DNA of 64,000 nt from Stictocephala bisonia (taxonomy: Eukaryota > Arthropoda > Insecta > Hemiptera > Membracidae): the NCBI GenBank assembly GCA_035578905.1, contig JAQJVL010000524.1, forward strand, positions 456,001-520,000. The letters are read 5' to 3'. Of this stretch, positions 1 through 8,807 are shown piece after piece (the first letter of the stretch is position 1; the number at the start of each line of letters is the position of its first letter). Position numbers and translations under genes: made by a program. The notes beneath the pieces are model-generated. The model was not told where the DNA came from and did no database searches. It saw only the letters and a program-made list of their open reading frames with translations.

Positions 1-1358
1 TGACTTAAGCCAAATATTGACAATTTGCTATCAATCAATGATGTATGACCCCACCATTCAAATGATGACTATTTTTTTAAATTGTTGATTTGTATTTTTG
101 AAGTTACGTTACATTATTAATGATTAATTTAAATTTTATTAAGTCTGCAATCATATTATTTTCGAAGTAGAACACAAGAAAATATGCTATTTTATTTTTT
201 ACTACTCAAATTAAGGGTTGCAAATATTTTACAAAGTCCCATCGTTAGATCTAATCTTCCCATCTTTTAACGAGGTTTTGGAACATTGTACAAATATAGC
301 AGTGGGGGATCCACCGATATCAGTAAAATATTTAACGGGGTCTACGAGCAAAAGAAGTTTGAAACACTCTGGGATATACAGTAGGACTATTATAGGGCCA
401 TTACTTTTCTCGTTAAACTGTCCAATGACTTTCTGTGAAACCATTAAATTATAGAAAAAAAGAACACTGCCCACTCACATGTGGGTCCATTGAAGCCGGT
501 TTCCTGTCCTGTGAAATTAGTTCTTGTTTTGTCTTCACATTTGGCGCCAGCGGTTTTCCTCTCTCTTTATGCCTCTCTTCGTCATTCTGCAGCACACGCT
601 GAAGGTACTAATAGCTGAACTAAGTCTGAGTACTTCTTTGAGACCATTCATCGTTAGCAGCACAAGCGCGTGTCTACAGAAAATTCATTACTTTGGCATG
701 TCTGTTTGGTTATATAGTCAATGGTATAGAATGATTGGTCTATTTTAATGATAAATACACATCTGATGGTGGGTTTTAGTTCTAATTGGTAGTTGGGTGT
801 GATGGAGTACGTAATAATGATAACTGCCAAAAACGACCTCAGGAGAGGAAAGTAGTGGAAGGACTTGACAGGTAAATTATAGAGACAAGTTGGTAGTGCT
901 AAGTACCACATGTCCTTAGAGAGAACCGTTCGCAATAATTGACCGAGGAACCACTTATCACTTGAGATACCGTTGTGTGCCGCATATAGTAAGTGTCACC
1001 GCAGGCCTGCCATTTCCCATTCGTCTAGCTGCTAGACGGTACGTTAATACAGAGGCTAGCTAAACGGATTATTTCTGTTACAATTTCGATAACTATGGAA
1101 ATTGTTAAAATATGCAGACCGAAACAGTTGTCATTGTTTCATAACAATTATGGTTATAGATTGTACAATTTTGTTATTGCTTCACTTTTCAAATTGTGAA
1201 ATGTAATCATATTATATATTGATCTTTAATTCTTATTCATATGCCAATGCTTTATATATTATTTATAAACTTGAAATGTCACTGCATAGTTTTGCATGGT
1301 ATTTCGGATATAAACGATAACATTACATAGTAAAAAAATATATTTAATACATGTTTCA
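1..1358. other. AT-rich non-coding DNA, no gene recognised
   Basis: Only short unconvincing open frames (under 95 codons) occur on either strand, with no recognisable protein motif, tRNA-like fold or tandem repeat. A slightly GC-richer patch near 480-1060 shows no splice-bounded coding frame that I could support. Confidence 0.5.
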
Positions 1359-1570
1359 GATTTAGTTGTGGACATGAAAATAAACAAAAAATGGCATACA
1401 ACAGTATGGTCTATTTCGCTTCCTCAACCGTATGTCCGTATGTTTACGATTTTGATAAAAAAATTAATATCTCAGTAACCATAAATAACTCAGTTTTTTA
1501 ATTTGTCATACTTAATAAGGCTGATAGCACCTAAACTTGCAGTGATTTTGATACGTTTTGTTTAACCGTT
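1359..1570 (+). repeat. Left arm of an inverted-repeat (foldback) element, split by the LTR retrotransposon
   Basis: This stretch matches the reverse complement of 10862-11081 along its whole length at roughly 70-75 percent by eye. Shared blocks include GTATGGTCTAT, TGTCCGTATGTTT and TTTGTTTAACCG. The arm breaks off exactly where the LTR element begins, and its last 15 bases continue on the other side of that element at 10792-10806. The closed element would be about 500 bp, with arms of about 220 bp around a spacer of about 55 bp (10807-10861). No transposase is present, so it would be non-autonomous. The superfamily is unknown. Confidence 0.7.
1567..1570. other. Target-site duplication CGTT, left copy
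   Basis: CGTT flanks the retrotransposon on the left and recurs at 10792-10795 on the right. The uninterrupted opposite arm of the host foldback element reads AACCGTTTG once at the equivalent place, as expected if CGTT was duplicated on insertion. If the LTR is taken to end in canonical CA, one base is shared between LTR and duplication, so the true length is 3 or 4 bp. Confidence 0.6.
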
Positions 1571-3554
1571 GAGACCCATCCCCCTACCAATTCTGGAAAG
1601 CGTGCCAACTGGGGGATGGCTCAAAACAAGTCGAGCGATGGGATCACGGGTGGCAGTTGGAGGGTCAAAATAAAACTCGGCAGCTGAGCAAAACTGATTT
1701 ATTCCCAAGAAAACAAAATGATAATCAATCAAAACGGCAGAAGGCCACAATCTTAATTCGCACTTAAATAAAGAGCAATAAACACTGAAATTAACAAGAT
1801 AATGCACAATAAGAACAAACGCTACAAAACAACAAACTCAACAACTACCAAAGTGAACAATTACATGGCCTATCTGCAGTTTAGCCGGAGACCCCCAAAA
1901 CGTAAGCTAAGTTTAATGCCCACATAAAATTGAAAATTTAGAAAACTTCTGGCAAACAACAATTAAACCGGCAATTTAGCCCAAATCCCATAATTCCACC
2001 GGGCCAGGGAGTAAGCCGGAATCCCTGGGCAGCTCCGAATTAGAAATTAAGCAAAGCACAATAATCCCCTTTTGGTGAAAGTTTAAAAATTAAATAATTT
2101 AAAAGAAAATATAACACGGTACCGGTCTATTATCCCCTGACATCAATAACACCAAACACGAAATAAATAAATAAATAACTAGATCACTAGGCATAAAGCA
2201 TAAAAATAAATAACAACACAATTTAACAATAGGGACCTAACAAATATAAACTCTAAAATATCTAACAACAAAATAAACTAAATAAACTAAATAACAAGAA
2301 ATATAAATATAAATAAATATTAACATCCAAAAAGTTCCTTTTGTTTGTCTCTTAAGTTTTTTTTTCCTTTTAATAAAAAAAACATATATAGGTCCCCATG
2401 GCTGTGTTGCCCACTTTGTCCCATCAGTTTTAGGCCTAGGCACAAATTAAACAGTTCCACAAACTTTTTTTTTCTTCTTTTGTTTTTATATCCTTCTTTG
2501 TTTTTTTATAAATCACCCCCAGCTCAGCCGCCGGGAAAAGATGGAAAGAACTGACCTGAGGACTGAAGACTTGTACCCTAAAGATGTAGGGCGGGTAGCG
2601 GGCAACTCCAGGCTCCAACATGGTCCTCAGGCCAGGCTAGCAGTGGAGAAGATAGAACATTGCCCGGACGACCGGCTGAGGGTTGAAAGTCCCACTCAAG
2701 GACCCTGGACTGTAGGGCAACACCACAGCACAATTAAAACCAGTCCAGCCATCACAACACAAAATATTACACATAACCCCTAATACATGAAATGGCAAAA
2801 CAAAACCAGAACAGACGAAATTATACATGATTAGCCCACTAGAAAAACTAAAAGATCTATTTTTTTTTTTTTTTTAGGTTATGAAAAATTATGTTGGCAA
2901 ACTCAGATTTAAGAAAAATTACAATTTAACAAAATATCAAAGAATTAATTACGTATATGAACTTTAAAGGACAAACTGAAAACTAGTCTATGGAAACATG
3001 AGCAATAGGAATTAACATTAAAATCAAACTAAAGATAGGCTAGGTTATTGTCCATGAACAAAAAGATGGTAAATCGGTAACTGCAACTGTAAAAAGGCTC
3101 AACAAAACATTATACAGAATTACAATTGAAAATAAAGGCAGATATAAAAAGCATTAACGGTAAAAAGTAACATGGAAGCACATGGCTTTAACCTAGTCTG
3201 AGAAACATCTAGACAAAGAATACAAATTTAACAAAACCCTGAAAACACAACTAAGCCAGATTAATATTTTCAATGAAACAAAAGTATTTTCACCAAAAGG
3301 GTGATTAGATATTAAAACTTACAGAATGAACACTTACGTTTTAGAGTGTCTATCTGAACATGTCTATTTCTGCAGGCAGCACAAGACAACTGAACAGCCA
3401 GGCCAACCTGACCGAAGCTGCTGGAACACGGAACGAAACGGAACTGGGCCAACGGCTACCAAAGTACGCGAAACGCAGGGCAAAAACGAATCTCAGGCAG
3501 CCTGGCAGACCACAACGAAAAAACGAAACTGTACCGGTCCAAGACCCGGTACAA
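1570..3554 (-). repeat. 3' LTR (left copy) of the Gypsy element
   Basis: The sequence repeats at 8808-10791. The outer end reads TGAGACCC and the inner end GGTACAA on the plus strand, giving LTR termini of TTGTACC and GGGTCTCA in the element's sense. The only difference I saw from the right copy is 16 against 15 T residues near 2858-2875. At about 1984 bp it is long for Ty3/Gypsy elements, whose LTRs are often 200-1000 bp. Small open frames inside it are duplicated in both LTRs and show no known domain. Confidence 0.93.
1698..1703 (-). terminator. Candidate polyadenylation signal in the 3' LTR
   Basis: AATAAA reads on the minus strand about 130 bp before the end of the LTR, a suitable place for the R/U5 polyadenylation signal. 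It is repeated in the other LTR near 8936. This is position plus a hexamer in AT-rich DNA only. Confidence 0.3.
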
Positions 3555-3563
3555 CCTCCCTCT
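3555..3563 (-). other. Polypurine tract next to the 3' LTR
   Basis: On the minus strand AGAGGGAGG lies immediately before the LTR start TTGTACC. This is where plus-strand DNA synthesis would be primed. The 215 bp between this tract and the Pol stop at 3780 contain no supported gene. Confidence 0.75.
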
Positions 3564-3779
3564 GCAAACCTCAACACACCCAGGCAGGGGAGCAAACTCG
3601 GTACCTCAGGGAACCAAAAGAAGACGAAGACCTCCAAAGAGTGGTGTTCCAAGGACGTCCAAGAGAAACTACGAGGGGAAACCCCTCGAACAGGGAGCGA
3701 ACTACCCTGACTGTCGGGCCCGACAAGAAAAGAGAGAAAGAAGACTCTCTCAGAACAGCCACCTGGGGCGCAGAGGTGA

Positions 3780-6700
3780 TCAATCTCTTTGCCCCAAGAA
3801 ACCCCCAGGAACACCAACTCCTGGACCAACCGTTCCCCGGAAAGCCTTAAGCTGGGACACATGGGCTTTCCTAAACACCCTGCCTGACTGGGGATCAACC
3901 AGCAGAGCAGTCACCGGTGACAAAAACCTATCGATGCGGTGGGGACCAGACCACCGATAGCACAACTTTGCAGCTCTTCGTTCCGCGGCCGAACTGACCG
4001 GGTGAGCCTGACAAAGAACTAGATCTCCAACCTGAAAAGGGTTAGGAGTACGACCCTTATCATACCTCCTCCTCACTCTCTCTCTAGCACGTAGCAGGTT
4101 GCGCCGAGCAGCCCGCCACGTGGACACTACGTCAGTGGCACCTGGCGTAGGTAGAAGATCCTCTAGCCTCCACAAGTTGGACAAAGGGTTGTTAGGAGGG
4201 TAGCCATGTAGAATCTCGAAGGGAGTGGCATTGTGACTCTCATGCTTGGAAGAATTAAAAGCAAGCTGGAGCCAAGAGAGACTCTCATCCCAGGTGTTCT
4301 GCTTCTCAGCATGGAAGGTAATAAGGGCAGACCGAAGATTGCGGTTGAACCGCTCTGCATGAGAAGGCTGTGGGTAATAAGGAGAGGTAGTCACATGCCT
4401 GATACCATTGCCAAAACAGAACCTACGAAACTCATGGGAGGTAAACTGGCTACCGTTGTCGGACACAAGAGTGGAAGGCACACCAAAGTGCTGGAAGAGT
4501 TGGGACTGGAGAGCACGGATGGTGAGCTTAGCCGTGGCACTCCGAAGTGGGAAAAGCCAAACGAACTTCGAGAAAGCATCCACACAAACAAGTAGGTAGG
4601 AGCTACCTGACCTGCTACGGGGAAAAGGACCCACGTAGTCGATGAACACCTTCTCAAAAGGACGCTCGGCCACCTCAGAAGATAACAACCCTAACCTTGC
4701 ATTCTGACTAGGCTTGCTGAGAGAGCACAGGTGACAAGCCCGCACTCTGCCAGCAACATCCCGGTCCATGCCCTTCCAGATGAAGTACCTACGAATCTTA
4801 GCGATGGTCTTATGAATGCCAAGATGACCGCCCACAAGAGAAGAGTGATAATACTGAAAGACCATCGGTACTAGATGACTAGGCAGCACTACACGGGGTT
4901 CACTCCTCTGTCGAGGACGGCAACAGAGGACCCCTTTGGACAGAAAATAGGGAGGGTGGGCACCTCCCTCTTGAAGCTCACCTAAGATGACTGACAGCTC
5001 GGGATCTTTCTGCTGATGGGACAGTAGGTCGTCAAAAGCCAGAGGAAAATCCAGAAAAACAGCACCACACTGAGCAACAACCTCAGTCGGTGGATCACTG
5101 GGTTCATGATACATGCGGGAAAGAGCATCCGCGATGACATTCTGGGTACCCCTAAGATGTTGGACTCGGAACTTAAAGGCAGAAATTTTGACCACCCAGC
5201 GACCAATTTTCCCAAGCTGTCTGGGATGGGCAAGAAGCCAAGACAGTGCCTGATTGTCCGTCTCCAGCAAGAACTCAGCGTGTTCCAAGAAACGCCGAAA
5301 CTTGTCCGTACCGAAGACAACAGCCAGACACTCTAACTCATAGATGGAAGAAGCTTTCCTTTCCTGGTGAGACAACGTCCTCGAAGCAAAAGCGATGGGC
5401 TGCCTGACCCCATCAAACTCCTGAGAAAGAACAGCAGCAATGGCGGAGGAGGAGGCATCAGTCTGAAGAATGAATTCTCTGCTAAAATCAGGCATACGCA
5501 GGACAGGAGGTTGCATGATAGCCTCCTTGAGAGCATCAAAGGCAGTCTGCTGAGCTTGGCCCCACACAAAAGGGACACCTTTCTTACGCAGCTCGTTCAA
5601 CGGGGCAGCAAGCTCGGCCACGTTAGGGATGAAGCGACGGTAAAAATTCACCATCCCCACAAAACGGGCAATCCCCTTGGCATCTCTGGGAGGAGGAAAA
5701 TCCCGAATGCCCTGGGTCCTCGCAGGATCTATGCAGACGCCTCGAGCAGAGATAAGATGACCCAGAAAAGAAATCTCAGGACGAGCAAAAGTGACTTTCT
5801 CTGGATTGACGGTAAGGCCAGCTGATTTGAGGCGACTAAGAACTTCCTCCAGATGTTGCATGTGTTCCCCGAAAGTCTCACTGTAGACAAGAAGATCGTC
5901 CAGGTAATTGAAAACAAACTTGAACTTCACATCATGGAAGATGGAATCAAGCAGACGAGTAAGAGTCTGGGCACCCACAGCAAGACCCATAGGAACCCTA
6001 GTGAACTGATAGAGATTCCAGGGAACACAGAAGCTAGTCATAGGCCGTGATTCCTTCTTCAATGGAATCTGATGGTAGGCCTGGTTCAAATCGAAAACAC
6101 TGAAAAACTTAGCCTTACCGAACCAATCAAACGCAGAATGCAAATCAGGCAGAGGTACCGAGTCAATAGCGACCTTAGCGTTGAGCCTCCGATAATCCAT
6201 CACAAGCCTAGACTTCCCATTAGGCTTGGGCACAAGAAAAGCTGGACTGGCATAAGCAGAACGAGACGGTTCAATCACACCCTTGCTCAGAAGATCTTCA
6301 ATCATCGCCCTCATAACCTCCATCTTTGGGGGAGCAAGTTTGTACGGATGACTCCTAACTGGCTGAGAATCGGTGAGGTGGATCTCATACTCCAGAAGCG
6401 AAGTGACCCCAAGCTCAGCCGTAAGCACATCAGGAAACCGCAAACACAGCCTCCTAATGGCCTCCGCCTGCTCAGGGGGGAGATGACCAACTGGATCCAC
6501 CTTGGGTTGTTCGGGCTCACAACCCACCTCTCTGACTGCAGGAGGGCAGTCAGAATCACCTACTAGAGGCACCAAAACTCGCCGATTAAACTTGAAAAAT
6601 ATCTGGCGCTTCTGGAGGTCAAGCACCATACCACTCTTAGAAATAAAGTCTGCCCCTAGGATACAAGAAACCGCCAGGTCCTTGGCAACAAGAAAACCCC

Positions 6701-7085
6701 ACCTCCAGGAAAATCCTTCAATTTTAAAATGGAAAAACGCCTTTAGAATTATAGGTAGAGGAGTTTGGGATGCCGTCCAGCACGTAATAGAAGAAGGCTC
6801 GGTGTGCCTGACAAGTCCTAAGGCGTCAAGGGACTCAAAAAGAGAAAGGCTGATGATACTGCATGCCGAACCAGAATCAAGAAGGGCTCGACACACCGTA
6901 CCACCAAAAGAAACAAAAACGCCAGGACACACCGAGGTGACCGCACTAAGTCCCAGGGAAGCCATGCCAGCAAGGCCCGAAAAATCCCCGCCACTCCTGC
7001 TATGGGCACGTGTCAGAGGCAAATGGCCACGGTCAGTCGCAACAACGCGGGGAGCTACTGTGGAGGCAACCCCCCGCGCTGAGCG
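3780..7085 (-). CDS. pol: Pol polyprotein: protease, reverse transcriptase, RNase H, integrase
   Basis: Pol copies the element's RNA to DNA and integrates it. Counting from the TTG codon at 7022: the aspartic protease carries DSG at 49-51 and ILGADF near 121-126. The reverse transcriptase spans about 230-425, with catalytic Asp in DLNQAYHQ (311) and YLDD at 373-376. RNase H runs about 515-640, with Asp522, Glu564, Asp589 and Asp632. The integrase has an HHCC finger (His726, His733, Cys763, Cys766), a core triad Asp795, Asp855 and Glu890, and a C-terminal region with RWSGPHRI. No chromodomain or env is seen. The frame is open back to 7118, overlaps Gag, and has no ATG until residue 20, so it is probably expressed only by -1 frameshifting; the start given is the first codon after the slip. 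The spacing Asp855-Glu890 leaves 34 residues, one fewer than the usual 35. Confidence 0.95.
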   Translation of the reverse strand, partial: RSARGVASTVAPRVVATDRGHLPLTRAHSRSGGDFSGLAGMASLGLSAVTSVCPGVFVSFGGTVCRALLDSGSACSIISLSLFESLDALGLVRHTEPSSITCWTASQTPLPIILKAFFHFKIEGFSWRWGFLVAKDLAVSCILGADFISKSGMVLDLQKRQIFFKFNRRVLVPLVGDSDCPPAVREVGCEPEQPKVDPVGHLPPEQAEAIRRLCLRFPDVLTAELGVTSLLEYEIHLTDSQPVRSHPYKLAPPKMEVMRAMIEDLLSKGVIEPSRSAYASPAFLVPKPNGKSRLVMDYRRLNAKVAIDSVPLPDLHSAFDWFGKAKFFSVFDLNQAYHQIPLKKESRPMTSFCVPWNLYQFTRVPMGLAVGAQTLTRLLDSIFHDVKFKFVFNYLDDLLVYSETFGEHMQHLEEVLSRLKSAGLTVNPEKVTFARPEISFLGHLISARGVCIDPARTQGIRDFPPPRDAKGIARFVGMVNFYRRFIPNVAELAAPLNELRKKGVPFVWGQAQQTAFDALKEAIMQPPVLRMPDFSREFILQTDASSSAIAAVLSQEFDGVRQPIAFASRTLSHQERKASSIYELECLAVVFGTDKFRRFLEHAEFLLETDNQALSWLLAHPRQLGKIGRWVVKISAFKFRVQHLRGTQNVIADALSRMYHEPSDPPTEVVAQCGAVFLDFPLAFDDLLSHQQKDPELSVILGELQEGGAHPPYFLSKGVLCCRPRQRSEPRVVLPSHLVPMVFQYYHSSLVGGHLGIHKTIAKIRRYFIWKGMDRDVAGRVRACHLCSLSKPSQNARLGLLSSEVAERPFEKVFIDYVGPFPRSRSGSSYLLVCVDAFSKFVWLFPLRSATAKLTIRALQSQLFQHFGVPSTLVSDNGSQFTSHEFRRFCFGNGIRHVTTSPYYPQPSHAERFNRNLRSALITFHAEKQNTWDESLSWLQLAFNSSKHESHNATPFEILHGYPPNNPLSNLWRLEDLLPTPGATDVVSTWRAARRNLLRARERVRRRYDKGRTPNPFQVGDLVLCQAHPVSSAAERRAAKLCYRWSGPHRIDRFLSPVTALLVDPQSGRVFRKAHVSQLKAFRGTVGPGVGVPGGFLGQRD

Positions 7086-7091
7086 TTTCCC
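7046..7091 (-). promoter_or_regulatory. Programmed -1 ribosomal frameshift signal, GGGAAAC plus stem-loop
   Basis: In the Gag frame the codons read GCG GGA AAC, giving the X XXY YYZ heptamer G GGA AAC at 7085-7091; the same heptamer is used by several retroviruses. Slipping back one base enters the Pol frame exactly. A stem follows after a 4-6 base spacer: CGCGGGG (7072-7078) pairs with CCCCGCG (7046-7052), extendable by one G-U and one A-U pair. The Gag stop TAG (7055-7057) lies in the loop. I did not find a convincing pseudoknot partner. Confidence 0.85.
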
Positions 7092-8389
7092 GCCCCACGA
7101 CCTCGAGCACGTGGACAGTCACGTCGAATGTGACCAGGTTGGCCACAAGCAAAACACCCAACCGGAGGCCGAGAACCACGACCCTCCACTGGCTGACTCA
7201 CACCTAAAGACATAGCCGGTCGACGGGTGGGGAGAGCACGATGACTCTCAGAATCCCTCCCTTGCTGGTCTGAGAACTGCACGCTGCGCGAAACAATGCA
7301 CAGCTGATGCAGCTCCCGAAAAGTCGAAGGAACACCAGCAAAACCCAATCTGCACCGTTCTTCGGGAGAAATGCCATCCAGGATGACACGAACGGTGTCA
7401 GCTTCAGAAAGGGTGAGGCGCAACGCTTGACGAGCTTCCTTGACTGAAGAGACATAGGCTGCCAGAGACTCGCCCCTAACCTGCGACCGATAAAATCTGT
7501 CCATGACCATCCTCTCCCTGAGTCGAATGGGAAGAAATGACGAAAGTAACTCTCGATGGAACGAGTCCACCGAGGCATCACTGGCCAAGACAGAACTCAG
7601 CAACTCCCCAACGGGACCTCTACAATAAGGGAACACCAGACGAAGCAAGTCCCCAGCCTGCATGCCGGGCATCTCACTAAGTCTGAGAAAGGCCACCAGA
7701 AACTTAAGAAGCTCCTCAGGATCCATCCCATCGATCACAGGGAGATTCTGGATCATGGGCGTGAGAGGGTTAGGCAGCTTGTGGTAGCTCAGCTGCAGAA
7801 GAGCAGGTGAACCCAAAGAAGCAGTAGGAACGGCAGCTGGAGCCAAACCACAAGCAACCTCAACCGAAACGCCTGCAGGCTCAGAAGGAACCTCAGGCAC
7901 AGTGAGAGCCGGTGTCTCAGCCTGCGGCCTCGACACGTTAGGCGAAAGCGCAAAAGTAGGCCGCTGACCCAGACCCGTAGGAGTCGTGGACCCGGAGAGT
8001 GCCTGAAAAATCTCCTCCAGCCTAGACACACTCTCCAAGATCCACGCCCTATCCGATGGTTCCAACCCCGGCGCCCGGTTGACCAGCCTTAAACGGGCAA
8101 GCAGATGCCCCAAACGTGCAAGGCGGCAGGCCCGGTCACGACCTACTGGAGGTTCAAACTGCAAATCCTCTAACACCCCTTCCCAATCTTCCACCTTCCG
8201 TTTACAAATCCCCAACTCATCACCAACCTCCAGCAGGTCAGACCAATCCACCGCCGTACCCGCGGACAACTGCTCCCGCAGCAACCTCCGGAGATTCAAA
8301 ACATCCCCTTCCGGAGTCACACCCCGCGACCTCAATTCGAAAATCAACTCCTCCTTGACTAGGAGCGCAACATTCTGCAGATAGGCCAT
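7055..8389 (-). CDS. gag: Gag polyprotein with one CCHC zinc knuckle
   Basis: Gag should form the particle that packages the element's RNA. I chose the first ATG at 8389, giving 444 residues; the frame is open a little further to a TTG at 8434. The N-terminal part (residues 1-130) is charged and helical-looking, with ELIFELRSRGVTPEG, which resembles the SAP-like start of other insect Gypsy Gags. A Pro/Ala-rich linker (about 135-200) leads to a capsid-like region (about 205-365). One CCHC knuckle, C412-X2-C415-X4-H420-X4-C425, is followed by an Arg/Gly-rich tail. The frame ends at TAG (7055-7057) just after the slippery site at codons 434-435. No stop or frameshift interrupts it. Confidence 0.93.
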   Translation of the reverse strand: MAYLQNVALLVKEELIFELRSRGVTPEGDVLNLRRLLREQLSAGTAVDWSDLLEVGDELGICKRKVEDWEGVLEDLQFEPPVGRDRACRLARLGHLLARLRLVNRAPGLEPSDRAWILESVSRLEEIFQALSGSTTPTGLGQRPTFALSPNVSRPQAETPALTVPEVPSEPAGVSVEVACGLAPAAVPTASLGSPALLQLSYHKLPNPLTPMIQNLPVIDGMDPEELLKFLVAFLRLSEMPGMQAGDLLRLVFPYCRGPVGELLSSVLASDASVDSFHRELLSSFLPIRLRERMVMDRFYRSQVRGESLAAYVSSVKEARQALRLTLSEADTVRVILDGISPEERCRLGFAGVPSTFRELHQLCIVSRSVQFSDQQGRDSESHRALPTRRPAMSLGVSQPVEGRGSRPPVGCFACGQPGHIRRDCPRARGRGAGNAQRGGLPPQ

Positions 8390-8538
8390 CTCTAACGCAA
8401 CAATTCTCAACAAGATACACAAAAAAAACGACAACTCCAGGGTCCAAGCCGAACTAAACCCTCAGCCTACCGAGCCACTGCCGACCACTCCAATCCACCC
8501 ATGAAACCCATTCCACAAAGTAACCAAGCGGATTGCCT

Positions 8539-8593
<55 letters not shown>

Positions 8594-8793
8594 AGTTAAA
8601 TGATTTATTTGGTTTTTAATTGTTTTTCTTTTTAAATAATTATTTATTTGTTTCTTTTTTTTTTCTACGTATTACCAAGACACCTTGACGGTAGGTCGGC
8701 CAACCATGGCCTACTAACTGGCAAACACCCACCGTCAACCAAGAAAGAATTAAATTTTTTTTTTTTTTTTTTTTTTTTTTTATAGGCAACCAC
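8390..8793 (-). other. Retrotransposon 5' leader with two long poly(A) tracts
   Basis: Between the primer binding site and Gag the sense strand carries about 27 consecutive A (8755-8781) and then about 48 consecutive A (8542-8589), separated by some 165 bp of mixed sequence. No conserved ORF is seen. The tracts may be slippage products or assembly artefacts in length, and any role in translation or packaging is inference. Confidence 0.7.
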
Positions 8794-8805
8794 GCTCTGC
8801 TACCA
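8794..8805 (-). other. Primer binding site, initiator Met tRNA type
   Basis: On the minus strand TGGTAGCAGAGC begins two bases (AT) after the LTR terminus CTCA. It complements a tRNA 3' end GCTCTGCTACCA, as in animal initiator methionine tRNAs. This would prime minus-strand DNA synthesis. Confidence 0.8.
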
Positions 8806-8807
8806 AT

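Noticed and set aside
3326..3898. Overlapping open frames of 174-182 codons in the LTR and 3' untranslated part of the retrotransposon
   Set aside because: They cross the LTR/internal boundary, lie on both strands, and show no env-like or other known motif such as a signal peptide or transmembrane segment.
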